From contig NZ_CP101943.1 of NCBI RefSeq assembly GCF_024508235.1, forward strand, positions 1,488,001 through 1,552,000: 64,000 bases of DNA, given 5' to 3'. Each line of letters starts with the position of its first letter. The stretch's first letter is position 1. Position numbers and translations under genes: made by a program. Below are positions 53,429-63,031 of this stretch, piece by piece. The notes under the pieces are model-generated. The model was not told the DNA's origin. It worked only from the letters and a program-made list of their open reading frames with translations, and ran no database searches. The stretch is from Halococcus qingdaonensis (GTDB lineage: Archaea; Halobacteriota; Halobacteria; Halobacteriales; Halococcaceae).

Positions 53429-54883
53429 ATGCCAGAGGTTCCGTTCGCGTCGGCAGCAGGGCTCGCCGAGGAGATCAGAATCGACGAGCGCTCGCCGGTC
53501 ACCGTCGTCGACGCCTATCTCGATCGCATCGCCGAGCGCAACGACGTGACCAACGCCTACGTCACGGTCATCGAAGAGGAGGCCCGCGAGCGCGCCCGGG
53601 AGATCGAGGCGGCGATCGACCGCGGCGAGGATCCCGGGCCGCTCGCGGGCGTGCCGATCGCGCTAAAGGACCTGTTCGGATTCAAGGCGGGCGTGCCGGC
53701 GACGATGGGCTCGGCGGCGGTCGGCGAGTTCGTCCCCGACGAGAGCGCGGTCGTCACCGAACGGCTCGAACGCGCCGGGGCGATCGTGCTCGGGACGACG
53801 AACGCGCCCGAGTTCGGCCACAAACTCGTCACCGAGAACCCGCTCCACGGCCGGACGGGGACGCCGTTCGATCCCGAACGAACTTCAGGAGGATCGTCGG
53901 GCGGGAGCGCGGCGGCGGTGGCCGACGGGCTGGCGGCGTTCGCACAGGGTTCCGACACCGGCGGCTCGATCCGGGTTCCGGCCGCCAACTGCGGCATCTA
54001 CGGCATCAAACCCTCGTTCGGTCGGGTGCCGAACGCACTCAGACCGGACGCCTTCGGCATGGCGACGCCGTTTTCGAGCAGCGGCCCGCTCGCACGAACA
54101 GTCGAGGACGCTGCCGTCGCGCTCGACGTGCTCTCGGGACCGCACCCGAGCGATCCGTACAGTCTGCCCGCGCCCACGACCGACTACCGCGCGGCCACCG
54201 ATCGGGCGACCGACGGACTCTCCGTGGCGTACAGCCCCGATCTCGGACTGTTCGACGTCGCCGACCGCGTTCGAGAGGAACTCGACGACGCAGTGGACGA
54301 TCTCGCGGGCGTCGTCGGACAGATTGAGCACGCTGATCCATCCTACGAGGGCACGCTATCGGAGTTGCGATACGCGTTCACGCAGCAGACCACGGTGCTG
54401 TTCGCCGCACTCGTCGACGGACTCGAAGCCGACGGGCGGATCGGGGAGGACGACCGCGAGCAGCTCATGCCCTCGACGGCGACGCTGGTTTCCATCGGCG
54501 AGGATTCGGACGCGCTCGGTTACAAGCAGGCCGAACGACCGCGAACTGCCTTCTACGACGCCGTCGAGTCGATCTTCGCGGAGCACGACCTGCTCGTCAG
54601 CGCGACCACCGCGGTCCCACCGTTCGAGCACGGCCGTGACGGTCCAAGCGAGATCGACGGCGAATCGGTCGCCAACCCGGTCGTCGACTGGTGTCTCACG
54701 TGGCCGTTCAACCTCACGGGCCACCCGGTCGCGTCGATCCCGGCAGGGTTCGTCGACGGGCTGCCGGTCGGCCTCCAGATTGTCGGTCGTCGCCACTCCG
54801 AGGAGACGGTGCTCGCCGCGAGCGCCGCGCTCGAACGCGTGCGGCCGTGGCAGGACGCCTACCCACCAGGCGAGGAGAGTTAG
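53429..54883 (+). CDS. amidase signature-family hydrolase
   Basis: 484 residues. The Ser-cisSer-Lys triad is complete: Lys in GVPIALKDLFGFKAG, the cis-Ser in RTSGGSSGGSAAAVADG and the nucleophile Ser in GSDTGGSIRVPAANCGIYGIKPSFG (shown in parts). The full-length enzyme would hydrolyse an amide; GatA is unlikely because no gatB/C neighbours are present. Converges with the presenilin-like gene, overlapping by 4 bases. Confidence 0.88.
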   Translation: MPEVPFASAAGLAEEIRIDERSPVTVVDAYLDRIAERNDVTNAYVTVIEEEARERAREIEAAIDRGEDPGPLAGVPIALKDLFGFKAGVPATMGSAAVGEFVPDESAVVTERLERAGAIVLGTTNAPEFGHKLVTENPLHGRTGTPFDPERTSGGSSGGSAAAVADGLAAFAQGSDTGGSIRVPAANCGIYGIKPSFGRVPNALRPDAFGMATPFSSSGPLARTVEDAAVALDVLSGPHPSDPYSLPAPTTDYRAATDRATDGLSVAYSPDLGLFDVADRVREELDDAVDDLAGVVGQIEHADPSYEGTLSELRYAFTQQTTVLFAALVDGLEADGRIGEDDREQLMPSTATLVSIGEDSDALGYKQAERPRTAFYDAVESIFAEHDLLVSATTAVPPFEHGRDGPSEIDGESVANPVVDWCLTWPFNLTGHPVASIPAGFVDGLPVGLQIVGRRHSEETVLAASAALERVRPWQDAYPPGEES

Positions 54884-55890
54884 AGATACGGCCCGAGGCC
54901 GAGCGCGCGGACGATCGGGATTCCCGAGAGGAGCGCACCGACGAGATAGCCACCGATCGCGCCGCCGTTCAGGAGCGGCAGGCCGGCGTGTGCGCGGCCC
55001 TTCATCACGAGCGAGAGCAGAACGACCAGCCCGCAGACCGTGCCGACCATCGCCGTGAGCGCCGGTAGCGAGAGCGCGAAACCGGCGAACAGGGGTTCGG
55101 CAGGCGCGAAGACGGCGGCGCTCGCGACCAGCACGGCCGGCATCACCGCGTCGCCGAGGCCGACGAAGAAGACGTCGCGGTCGTCGGCGTCCGGGCGGTC
55201 GGCGCTCGTCTCGTCGGCGTCGCCACCGTCGGCTTCGACGGACTTCTGTTCGTCCCCGCCGTCGGTCGCCGGCGCGTCGTCGAGAAAGGAGTAGGAGAGC
55301 GTGAGCGGGATCACCAGCACGACGGGGAGTTTGAGATCGAGCACGCCGTCGGCGAGCGCGAGCATGTGCTCGGTACCGTAGACAGAGATCGCGTCGTAGA
55401 CCGCGAGAACTGTGAGCAGGACGATCGCCGGCAGGAGGCCGAAACTGATGCCGAAGATGCCCGCCGCGCCCGCACCCATGACGACGCCCGCGGCGTCGAT
55501 GACGTACCACTCGGGATAGAGCAAGAGGGCGAGCGCGAGCACGATCGCGGGGCCGATCGCGAGCGGGTTGATCGCGACGCCACCCACGACGATCGAGAGC
55601 GGCGGGGCGAGAACCGAGAAGACGTACAGGGAGATGAGCCCACTCGAAAGGATGACGAACCCGCGCAGCAGCCAGTCGAGGTCGAACTTGATGACCGCGA
55701 GCATCGCCGCCGTCGCGACGAGGATCGCGCCGATGTAGGCGATGCTGTTGGTCGGGTTCGACGGGTTCTCGACGGCGCGATAGCCCGCGCTCTCAAAGGG
55801 GCCGGCGAGCGCGACCGCGCCCGCCTGAACGAGGAGAAAGATGACGATCGTGGCCCCGCTGGCCGCGATCGCTCGCGTGCGCTGGTGCAT
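54880..55890 (-). CDS. presenilin-family intramembrane aspartyl protease (PSH)
   Basis: 336 residues, about nine membrane helices. Catalytic motifs are both present: YD at 165-166 (AVYDAISVYGTEHM) and GLGD at 244-247 (FFVGLGDAVMPAV), with a Pro-containing GLPLLNGGAIGG before the last helix in the place of PALP. Between the two catalytic helices is a very acidic loop (about 204-240). It should cut substrates within the membrane, like archaeal presenilin homologues. Natural substrates are unknown. Confidence 0.85.
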   Translation of the reverse strand: MHQRTRAIAASGATIVIFLLVQAGAVALAGPFESAGYRAVENPSNPTNSIAYIGAILVATAAMLAVIKFDLDWLLRGFVILSSGLISLYVFSVLAPPLSIVVGGVAINPLAIGPAIVLALALLLYPEWYVIDAAGVVMGAGAAGIFGISFGLLPAIVLLTVLAVYDAISVYGTEHMLALADGVLDLKLPVVLVIPLTLSYSFLDDAPATDGGDEQKSVEADGGDADETSADRPDADDRDVFFVGLGDAVMPAVLVASAAVFAPAEPLFAGFALSLPALTAMVGTVCGLVVLLSLVMKGRAHAGLPLLNGGAIGGYLVGALLSGIPIVRALGLGPYL

Positions 55891-55985
55891 ATCCCACGAA
55901 CCCCGGGCGCGACCTTCGGGGTTTCGTTGTGTCGGCGAAGGCGAAGAGTTAGGCGTCGGCAACCCTTCCCTTGTACGAGGGTTGC

Positions 55986-56852
55986 ATGAATCTCCGTTCG
56001 TCGCGTCCGGTCGTCGCACTGCGGGCGATGATCGCCGAAACGACCGAGAACCACCTCACGTTCATGGCGGGGAGCCTGGCGTTCTACGCCTTCCTCTCGC
56101 TGATTCCACTGTTCATCCTTTCGTTCGTCGCCGCCTCGGTCGTCGGCGGCGAGGCGTTCGCCAGGGAGGTCACGGGGCTGCTCGAATCGACGCTCACCGA
56201 CAGCGCGCGCGAGGTGCTCGCCGACGTGCTCACCGATCCGTCCGGCCAGACCGGGGCCTCGGCGCTCGGTCTCGTCACGCTGCTGTGGAGCGCGCTCAAA
56301 CTCTTTCGTGGGCTCGACATCGCCTTCGACGCGGTCTACGGGGTCGCCGAGGCGAAATCGCTTCTCGAACAGCTCCGGGACGCGATCGTCGTCCTCGTCG
56401 CCGTCGGGCTTGCGGTCGGCACCGTCGTGCTCGTCGGCGGCGTGCTCGCGGTCGTCCCGATCCTGCCGACCGTCGAACGGTTCGGCACGCTCCTGTTGAT
56501 CGTCGGCCTCTCCGTGACCTTCCTGCCGCTCTACTACTTCGTCCCCGACGTCGACGTCTCGGTGCGCGAGGTCGTCCCCGGAACCGTCGTCGCGGCGCTC
56601 GGCTGGGCACTCACGGAGTTCGTCTTCCAGTTCTACGTCGCCTACGCGGGCCGCTACGCCGCCTACGGCATCGTCGGCGGCGTCCTGCTGGTGCTCATCT
56701 GGCTCTACTACAGCTGCGTCGTCCTCCTGTTCGGTGCGGTCGTCAACGTCGTCCTCGCCGGGCGTTCCGACCGTTTCGGCGACGAGGACGAACCGTTCGA
56801 CGCGCCGCTTGCGTTCGAACCATCCGGCGAGTCCGGCCGCTGGCGCTGGTGA
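55986..56852 (+). CDS. YihY/BrkB-family membrane protein
   Basis: 288 residues, six membrane helices. NHLTFMAGSLAFYAFLSLIPLFIL, LVTLLWSALKLFRGLDIAFDAVY and AAYGIVGGVLLVLIWLYYSCVVLLFGAVVN are the typical blocks (given in parts). Once annotated as RNase BN by mistake; true role unknown, possibly transport. Diverges from the presenilin gene. Confidence 0.87.
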   Translation: MNLRSSRPVVALRAMIAETTENHLTFMAGSLAFYAFLSLIPLFILSFVAASVVGGEAFAREVTGLLESTLTDSAREVLADVLTDPSGQTGASALGLVTLLWSALKLFRGLDIAFDAVYGVAEAKSLLEQLRDAIVVLVAVGLAVGTVVLVGGVLAVVPILPTVERFGTLLLIVGLSVTFLPLYYFVPDVDVSVREVVPGTVVAALGWALTEFVFQFYVAYAGRYAAYGIVGGVLLVLIWLYYSCVVLLFGAVVNVVLAGRSDRFGDEDEPFDAPLAFEPSGESGRWRW

Positions 56853-56854
56853 AC

Positions 56855-57076
56855 TCAATCGCTGTACAGTCGTTCGCCGAGCAGCGCCGCCGGCCCGTTC
56901 GTCGTATCGACGGAGAGATAGGGCCGCTCGACGGGGCCGAACACGTCGACGACCTGGCCCGCGGTCGAGAGGTCCTGTTCGAGCAGTCGCGTTCCGATAG
57001 CGGGATGGCTCTCGTCGGGCGCGTGGACGATCGCCATCCCCTGTGCCACGCCGACGACCTCGCCAGCGCGTTTCAT
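56855..57076 (-). CDS. gar1: H/ACA ribonucleoprotein Gar1-like protein
   Basis: 73 residues. [49 protein letters not shown] (in parts) is the short beta-barrel of archaeal Gar1, which helps Cbf5 in H/ACA-guided pseudouridylation of rRNA. The ATG overlaps the srp19 stop by 4 bases, a pairing I recall from other haloarchaea. Confidence 0.82.
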   Translation of the reverse strand: MKRAGEVVGVAQGMAIVHAPDESHPAIGTRLLEQDLSTAGQVVDVFGPVERPYLSVDTTNGPAALLGERLYSD

Positions 57077-57351
57077 TCGCGGAGCGCGCTGACGTAGGCT
57101 GCGATCGCCTGGAGCAGATCGGATTTGCCATCGTCGTCGGCGTCCTTGATGAGCACGCGCCCCCTGGATTCGTACTCGCGCGGATAGGTCTTCTCGCGTT
57201 CGATCGCCACGTCGTAGCCGACTTGGCCGGCCGCGCTGGCGATCTCGTCGACGGTCGGTTCCGGGACGGCGACGGTACTGGGGACGCGCCGGCCCTCGTT
57301 GCGACTCAGTGACGCATCGAGATAGGCCGGCCAGATGACGTTCTCGACCAT
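57073..57351 (-). CDS. srp19: signal recognition particle 19 kDa protein
   Basis: 92 residues. [20 protein letters not shown] is the conserved RNA-binding start, then [27 protein letters not shown]19 binds 7S RNA and readies it for SRP54. Full length, single copy, upstream partner of gar1. Confidence 0.92.
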   Translation of the reverse strand: MVENVIWPAYLDASLSRNEGRRVPSTVAVPEPTVDEIASAAGQVGYDVAIEREKTYPREYESRGRVLIKDADDDGKSDLLQAIAAYVSALRE

Positions 57352-57416
57352 GCCCGCCGTTCGCCACCCGGGGAATTAAACCGCTTGCAACCGGGCCGCA
57401 CCGATCGAGTCGCTCG

Positions 57417-58670
57417 TTACGTCCGCCGGGCGAGCAGCGCCGCGCCGAGCAGCACGACGACCGCCATCGTCACGCCGAAGCCGGGACCGCTCCCCGAACT
57501 CGTCGTGGTGGCGTTCGCGGCGGCGTCGGTCGCGGCAGCGTCGGTCGCATCGCCGGCCGCGTCGGTTGCGTCGTCGGCTGCACCGCTGCCGTCGGTCGCG
57601 GCTGCCGTCGCGCCGTCATCGGCGCTCGTCGCAGCGTCGTCAGCACTCGTCGTCACGGTGCCGCCGTCGGCCGCGATCGGCTGTGCGGTCGTCGCGTTCG
57701 TGCTACGGTTCGCCTGTCCGATGGACGTCTCGGAGAGGTTCGCCGACTGGATCGCCTCGGGATGGAGGTTGCGGGCGATCTCGGTCAGCGGGAGGATCAC
57801 CCGCGGTGCCGGCTCGCTGATGTAGCTACCGTTCACGACGAGCGTCTGATTTCGCTGGACGGCGGTCGTCTCGGACCAGGGAGCCTCGTCGGGGACGATC
57901 GAGCGGTCCGACGTGACGATCCACTCGACGTTCCGACTGGCGACGACCTCGGAACTGATCTTCTGATAGCCCTCGATCCCCTCGCTCGCGGCGAGGTTCT
58001 CCGCGCCGCCGGTCGTGAGAACGTCACCGATGAACGTGCCGTTGCCGGGCACGAAACTGCCGGTCTGGAGGTAGAGCGCGCCCGGTGCGGACTCGTTGCC
58101 GATCGCCTGCCGGATCGCGCCGACGCGTGTTTCCATCTCGGAGACGGTGCGTTCGGCTTCGTCACACGCCCCGACAAGCTGGCCCGTTTGATTCGTCTTC
58201 GAGGAGATGTCCGAGAACGAGTCCGCGAACTCGAACTTGAAGACGGTCAGACCGGCGTTGCGCAGCGTGTCAACCGTCTCGTTCGGGATGGTGTTCGGCG
58301 CGAGCACGAGGTCGGGCTCGAGACCCGCGACCTTTTCGACGTTGACGAACTGCTGGCCCGCACCGGAGATGTTCGTCCGGCTCTCGGCCCCGTCGAGATA
58401 GCTGGCGTACTTGGAGACGCCGACCACCTTGTCGCGCGCACCGATCTCCCAGAGCGTCTGTGCCGCGCTCGGCTGGAGCGTGACGATCCGTTCGGGCTCC
58501 TCGTCGACGGTGACGTCGGTCCCCGTCGCGTCGGTCGCCGTCACCGGGAACGAACAGCTCGCCGTCTGTGCCGGCTGCGATCCAAGCGCGGCCGGCGACG
58601 CCGCGGCCGGTCCGATACCGGCGACCACCACTAGTAATATCATCACCGCACTCGCTGTCTTCGAGAGCAT
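57417..58670 (-). CDS. btuF: cobalamin ABC importer substrate-binding protein with PGF-CTERM
   Basis: 417 residues. Signal peptide, then a BtuF-type class III binding domain (about 40-315): [33 protein letters not shown] and VEWIVTSD. A long Ala/Asp/Thr stalk follows and the protein ends [20 protein letters not shown] plus RRT, a PGF-CTERM sorting signal. So it is anchored at its C terminus by archaeosortase rather than as an N-terminal lipoprotein. Divergent from btuCD, 61 bases away, which gives it the function. Confidence 0.87.
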   Translation of the reverse strand: MLSKTASAVMILLVVVAGIGPAAASPAALGSQPAQTASCSFPVTATDATGTDVTVDEEPERIVTLQPSAAQTLWEIGARDKVVGVSKYASYLDGAESRTNISGAGQQFVNVEKVAGLEPDLVLAPNTIPNETVDTLRNAGLTVFKFEFADSFSDISSKTNQTGQLVGACDEAERTVSEMETRVGAIRQAIGNESAPGALYLQTGSFVPGNGTFIGDVLTTGGAENLAASEGIEGYQKISSEVVASRNVEWIVTSDRSIVPDEAPWSETTAVQRNQTLVVNGSYISEPAPRVILPLTEIARNLHPEAIQSANLSETSIGQANRSTNATTAQPIAADGGTVTTSADDAATSADDGATAAATDGSGAADDATDAAGDATDAAATDAAANATTTSSGSGPGFGVTMAVVVLLGAALLARRT

Positions 58671-58695
58671 ACACTCCCCTCCTGCGGTGCTATGC

Positions 58696-58730
58696 AATAA
58701 ATACTTATCTAACCCAAGCGCAGTTGGGTT
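58696..58730. promoter_or_regulatory. divergent btuF / btuCD promoter with inverted repeat
   Basis: Two TATA-like boxes lie back to back: AATAAATA (58696-58703, read on the minus strand for btuF, about 26-33 bases from its ATG) and CTTATCT (58704-58710, for btuC). An inverted repeat AACCCAA-N6-TTGGGTT at 58711-58730 sits between the btuC TATA and its ATG, a good place for a repressor. Confidence 0.55.
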
Positions 58731-58731
58731 C

Positions 58732-59793
58732 ATGGATGGTGAGGGGGCGACGGCCGCGGCGCGGTCGGACGCCCGCTGGACGGTCGGTTCGCGCGCGCTC
58801 GCGTGGTCGGCCGGTCTCGCGCTCGCACTAGTCGGGGTCGTCCTCGCGAGCGCGACGCTCGGACCGGTCGGCATCGAGTACGGCATCGTGGCGCGAGTCA
58901 TTCTCGATGCGCTCCCCTCGCTCTCGTTCACGGTCCCCGAGACCGCCCGCACGATCGTCATGGACCTCCGCCTGCCCCGGATCACGCTCGCGGCGGTCGT
59001 TGGCTTCGCCCTCGGCGCGTCCGGGACGGTGATGCAGGGGTTCTTCAGAAATCCGATGGCCGATCCCTCGATCATCGGCGTCTCGACGGGGGCGGCGACG
59101 GGTGCGGTCGCCTGGATCGTCCTCCCCATCGCCACCCCGTTCGCCCTCGGGCTCCAGGGAGCGGCGTTCGCTGGCGCGCTGATCGCCGCCTTCGGGGTGT
59201 ATCTCATCGCCACCGAGAGCGGACGGACGCCCGTCGCCACCCTCCTACTCGCGGGCGTCGCGGTACAGACCTTCCTGGGGGCGGTCATCTCCTATCTGCT
59301 CATCAACGCCGGCGAGAGCCTCGAACGAGTGACCTACTGGCTGATGGGCCACCTCCACAACGCCGGCTGGGACGACGTGACGACGACGCTGCCGGTCGCG
59401 ATCGTCGTCTTCGCCGTGCTGGTGACCTATACGCGCGATCTCAACGTGCTCCTGCTCGGCGAGAACGAAGCCCACTCGCTCGGCATCGAGGTCGAACGCA
59501 GCAAGCGCGTTCTCCTGGCCCTGTCGAGCGTGCTGACCGCCGGTGCGGTCGCGGTCTCGGGCGTCATCGGCTTCGTCGGGCTCGTCGTTCCCCACGTGAT
59601 GCGGCTGCTCGTCGGTCCCGACCACCGAATCCTACTCCCGACGAGCGCGCTCGCAGGGAGCGTTTTCCTCGTCACCGCGGACACGCTCGCACGATCGGGG
59701 CCCGCAGAACTCCCCGTGGGGATCGTGACGGCGGCGGTCGGCGCGCCCTTCTTCCTCTACTTGCTCCGCCGTCGGGAGGTGCACGCGCTGTGA
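58732..59793 (+). CDS. btuC: cobalamin ABC importer permease
   Basis: 353 residues, about ten membrane helices, FecCD/BtuC family. [39 protein letters not shown] (in parts) is the family start, and [23 protein letters not shown] the coupling region. With BtuD and BtuF it takes up B12. Metal-siderophore uptake has the same fold; BtuD's haloarchaeal extension favours B12. GTGA overlap with btuD. Confidence 0.88.
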   Translation: MDGEGATAAARSDARWTVGSRALAWSAGLALALVGVVLASATLGPVGIEYGIVARVILDALPSLSFTVPETARTIVMDLRLPRITLAAVVGFALGASGTVMQGFFRNPMADPSIIGVSTGAATGAVAWIVLPIATPFALGLQGAAFAGALIAAFGVYLIATESGRTPVATLLLAGVAVQTFLGAVISYLLINAGESLERVTYWLMGHLHNAGWDDVTTTLPVAIVVFAVLVTYTRDLNVLLLGENEAHSLGIEVERSKRVLLALSSVLTAGAVAVSGVIGFVGLVVPHVMRLLVGPDHRILLPTSALAGSVFLVTADTLARSGPAELPVGIVTAAVGAPFFLYLLRRREVHAL

Positions 59794-61010
59794 TCGACGT
59801 CGAAGACCTCTCGATTGCCTTCGGCGACGTCCAGGCCCTTTCGGACGTGAACCTTACCGTCGATCGGGGCGAGCTCGTCGGGCTGGTCGGGCCGAACGGC
59901 GCAGGCAAGAGCACGCTCCTAGGGACGATCAACGGGCTGCTCGAACCGACGGCGGGCCGCGTCACCGTCGACGGCGACGACGTGACCGAACTCTCGGCGC
60001 GTGCGCTCGCTCGTCAGGTGGCGACCGTCCCGCAAGAGACGAGCCTCTCCTTTGCCTTCCCCGTCCGCGACGTGGTGGCGATGGGACGGACACCCTACCG
60101 CTCGCGCTTCGAGCGCGTCTCTCCAACCGACCGCGAGCACGCCGAGCGAGCGATGGAACGCACCGACGTCGCGCGCTTCGCCGACCGATCGATCGACGCG
60201 GTGAGCGGCGGCGAGCGCCAGCGCGTCGTCGTCGCCCGCGCACTCTGTCAGGACCCGGACGCGCTCCTGCTCGATGAACCGACCGCCAGCCTCGACATCG
60301 ATCACCAGGTGCGGATCCTCTCGCTGGCCCGCGAGTTCGTCGCCGAGGATCGCGCAGCGCTCTGTGCGATTCACGACCTCTCGCTGGCCGCACGCTTCTG
60401 TGACCGGCTGGCGCTCGTCGCCGACGGCGAACTCCTCGCGACCGGCACGCCGGAGTCGGTACTCGCCGAGGAGCACGTCGAGCACGCCTTCGGGACCGAG
60501 GCGACGGTGACGAACCATCCAGTCACCGGAACGCCCGACGTCACCGTCACGGAGAGCCGGCCCGATCGCGACGCACACGTCCACGTTCTGGGTGGCGGTC
60601 ACACCGCTTCCCGTGCGATCGCCGCGCTCGCGACGGCTGGATTTTCCGTCTCGGCGGGCGTCCTGCCGGACGACGACCGAGCGCTCGACACCGCCCGCGC
60701 ACACGACGTCGATACTGTCACGGCAGCGCCGTTCGCACCGGTCGACGGAGCTGTTCGTCGAGAAGCTTCCCAGTCGGTGCAGGCGGCCGACTGCACCGTG
60801 CTCGCCGGCACGGACGAAACCAACCGTGCGCTCGCCGAGCACGCTCGACGGCTGGTCGTCGTCCGAGAAGCTGTCGGCGAGGCAATCGTTGACGAGCGCA
60901 CAACGGATATCGAGACCGCACGCGTCACCGATATCGGGGAGTTGGTCACGGGCGTCGAGGCACGACTCGATGGCGAGCCGCGACGGCTGGAGACGCCGGC
61001 CGACGACTGA
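59790..61010 (+). CDS. btuD: cobalamin ABC importer ATPase with extra C-terminal domain
   Basis: 406 residues, GTG start. Walker [10 protein letters not shown] at 34-42, signature VSGGERQRV at 138-146, Walker [10 protein letters not shown] at 159-167 and the H-loop CAIHDLS form a standard ATPase ending near 250. A further 150 residues (about 252-406) hold a Rossmann-like unit starting [23 protein letters not shown] and ending [15 protein letters not shown]. That domain is absent from bacterial BtuD; I recall it from halophile BtuD proteins. Its role is unknown. Confidence 0.88.
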   Translation: MIDVEDLSIAFGDVQALSDVNLTVDRGELVGLVGPNGAGKSTLLGTINGLLEPTAGRVTVDGDDVTELSARALARQVATVPQETSLSFAFPVRDVVAMGRTPYRSRFERVSPTDREHAERAMERTDVARFADRSIDAVSGGERQRVVVARALCQDPDALLLDEPTASLDIDHQVRILSLAREFVAEDRAALCAIHDLSLAARFCDRLALVADGELLATGTPESVLAEEHVEHAFGTEATVTNHPVTGTPDVTVTESRPDRDAHVHVLGGGHTASRAIAALATAGFSVSAGVLPDDDRALDTARAHDVDTVTAAPFAPVDGAVRREASQSVQAADCTVLAGTDETNRALAEHARRLVVVREAVGEAIVDERTTDIETARVTDIGELVTGVEARLDGEPRRLETPADD

Positions 61011-61011
61011 C

Positions 61012-61254
61012 TCAGCCGAACCGGTCGTAGAGCGCGTCGGCGATCGCGGTGGCGATCAGCAGCGGGACGAGCGCCGAGAGCAATGCGAGCAACACGAGCG
61101 TCAGTTCACGCCCGGAAACACCATCGAGGAGCAGTCCCGCGAGCGTCGCGAGCGGTTCGCGAAACTGGACGAACAGCCCGAGAAAGACGATCACGATGAC
61201 GAGCAGTCGCGTCGCCGTTCGCGGCCGCAGGCCAAGCCACCGTTCGTCGACCAT
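61012..61254 (-). CDS. small two-TM membrane protein
   Basis: 80 residues. Helices at about 16-36 and 50-72, with an Arg-rich N terminus. No family recognised. It follows the PH-domain gene by one base in the same direction, so the two are probably expressed together; it also converges with btuD. Confidence 0.6.
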   Translation of the reverse strand: MVDERWLGLRPRTATRLLVIVIVFLGLFVQFREPLATLAGLLLDGVSGRELTLVLLALLSALVPLLIATAIADALYDRFG

Positions 61255-61255
61255 G

Positions 61256-61795
61256 CTACACCGTTGGACGCTCGTCGGTCGAACGGTCCGGTCGCTTCGC
61301 GCGGGCGGTCTCGCCGAGGCGGGTCGTCACGAGCGCGTTCACACGTTTGGGATCGGGCACGTCGCGCAGCGAGAGGTTCACCCCGCCGGTGCCCGCGGTG
61401 TAGACCTCGATGTCGCCGTACGAGAGGGTACGCTCGACGATCGACTGCTCGAAGGCGGTGTTCTGGATGCGGTCGAAACGGATCTGCGTGACCGTTCGCG
61501 AGAGCACGCCACGTTTCTCGTAGATCGCCTTGGTCGTGAACACGTAGCGCGTGCTCCAGCGCGAGAGATACGCCCACACGGCAGCGAGCGCACCGAACGG
61601 GACGAGCACGAGCGCGAGCCACGACGGAAGCAGAGGGAGCGATCCGTCGCGGAAGAGCCAGACGCCGAGAATGCTCAGCACGAACGCGACCACGAACGTG
61701 GGGATCGCCGGATAGAGGCTCGGCATGCCGGCCCAGAGCACGCGCTCCTCACCCGTCAGATGTACCCAGTCGCTCGCTGCGGCTGCCGAACTCAT
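61256..61795 (-). CDS. bacterial-PH (bPH2) domain membrane protein
   Basis: 179 residues. DWVHLTGEERVLWAGMPSLYP, two membrane helices, then a bPH2 domain: RYVFTTKAIYEKRGVLSRTVTQIRFDRIQNT (in parts), TLSYGDIEVYTAG and VPDPKRVNALVTTRL. Similar in layout to the protein at 45621-46091. Function unknown. First of a two-gene unit. Confidence 0.8.
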   Translation of the reverse strand: MSSAAAASDWVHLTGEERVLWAGMPSLYPAIPTFVVAFVLSILGVWLFRDGSLPLLPSWLALVLVPFGALAAVWAYLSRWSTRYVFTTKAIYEKRGVLSRTVTQIRFDRIQNTAFEQSIVERTLSYGDIEVYTAGTGGVNLSLRDVPDPKRVNALVTTRLGETARAKRPDRSTDERPTV

Positions 61796-61923
61796 CCCCT
61801 GATTCCTGGACGAGCAGTGACTTACAGGTTGTGTCCGCGGGCCGTCGACGGGCTGTCAACGCGTAGCGAGGGCGCGTCCGAAGTGCTAACGGTTTTTAGC
61901 CCCGGGCGTGGAGAGGAATCATC

Positions 61924-62724
61924 GTGACCGACCGCCCCAGCCAACGCGGCCGCGGAATCGCCCCCGACAGCGGATCGGGAACGCACCACAGCAGCCGCGA
62001 GGAGCAGGCGACGGCGAGCCGCGGGCGCTCGGTCTCCATCATCATCCCGACGTACAACGAGCGCGAGAACATCGAGCGCGTCGTCGAGCGCTGTCGCGAC
62101 GCCCTCGCCGACTACCGCTTCGAGATCGTCGTCGTCGACGACGACTCGCCGGACAAGACCTGGCAGCTCGTCGCCGACTCCTACGCGGACGCCGAGACGG
62201 TCCGCATCGTGCGCCGCACTGAGGAGTCGGGACTTGCAACCGCCGTCTCCCGGGGCTTCGACGAGGCCAGCTACGAGTGCTGTGCGGTCATCGATGCCGA
62301 CCTCCAGCATCCACCCGAGAAGCTCCCCGAGCTCATCGCGGCGTTCGACGACGGGGCCGACATCGCCATCGGCAGCCGCCACGTCGACGGCGGCGGCGTC
62401 GAGAACTGGTCGCGCTTCCGGCGGCTCGTCAGCCGCGGCGCGATGGCGATCACCAAACTCGCCCTGCCGCCAACTCGGCAGATCGCCGACCCAATGAGCG
62501 GCTTCTTCGCCATTCGACGCGAACTCATCGACGACGTCGCGCTCGCACCCACCGGCTACAAGATCCTGCTCGAAGTCCTGATGAAGTGCGATTACGAGCG
62601 CGTCGTCGAGATTCCCTACGTGTTCACCGAACGCGAACGCGGCGAGTCGAAGCTCAGCGCCGACGAATACTGGGAATTTCTCGAACACATCTATCAGCTC
62701 CGGCGCAGCCCCGACACGAACTGA
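61924..62724 (+). CDS. dolichol-phosphate mannosyltransferase-like GT2 glycosyltransferase
   Basis: 266 residues, GTG start. After a polar N-terminal tail of about 35 residues comes SIIIPTYNERENIERVVERC, IVVVDDDSPDKTW, CCAVIDADLQHPPEKLPEL with the DxD metal site, and VDGGGVENWSRFRRLVSRGA. This is the Dpm1 type without a GtrA membrane domain. It would load mannose or glucose on dolichol phosphate for N-glycosylation of surface proteins, of which the window has many. A link is inference. Confidence 0.85.
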   Translation: MTDRPSQRGRGIAPDSGSGTHHSSREEQATASRGRSVSIIIPTYNERENIERVVERCRDALADYRFEIVVVDDDSPDKTWQLVADSYADAETVRIVRRTEESGLATAVSRGFDEASYECCAVIDADLQHPPEKLPELIAAFDDGADIAIGSRHVDGGGVENWSRFRRLVSRGAMAITKLALPPTRQIADPMSGFFAIRRELIDDVALAPTGYKILLEVLMKCDYERVVEIPYVFTERERGESKLSADEYWEFLEHIYQLRRSPDTN

Positions 62725-62848
62725 GGTCAGAACGGATCGACGGTCGACACCCACGCCGTCACCCGATTCGAAACGATCACACACCCCGATATATACGGCG
62801 AGCATGCGCAGGCCCCAAGGCCATCCTGCAGTCGCTCTATGTTCAGGT

Positions 62849-63031
62849 ATGGCAAGCACCGTCTGCCCTACCAACGAGGGGACACCGGTCTGCGCTCGCC
62901 CCACCGAGGACGGGCCGTGTCTCCACGAAGTATCGGTTCCTGGAGCGCCGTGTCACGATCACACGGGGCTCAGCCCGGTCGAGGTCGATCCCATCACCTG
63001 GGAGCCGCTCGACCCGCAGTGGAGTCTCTAA
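62849..63031 (+). CDS. small Cys/His-rich protein
   Basis: 60 residues. Cys6, Cys15, Cys24 and Cys35 with His26, His36 and His38 could bind zinc; the tail PITWEPLDPQWSL is conserved-looking but not recognised. A TATA-like GATATATAC near 62790 lies about 55 bases before the ATG, so the mRNA would have a short leader. Function unknown. Confidence 0.5.
   Translation: MASTVCPTNEGTPVCARPTEDGPCLHEVSVPGAPCHDHTGLSPVEVDPITWEPLDPQWSL

Noticed and set aside
58803-59789. Open frame running upstream from btuD through btuC
   Set aside because: It is an Arg-rich out-of-frame reading of btuC. The btuD start is the GTG at 59790, which overlaps the btuC stop.
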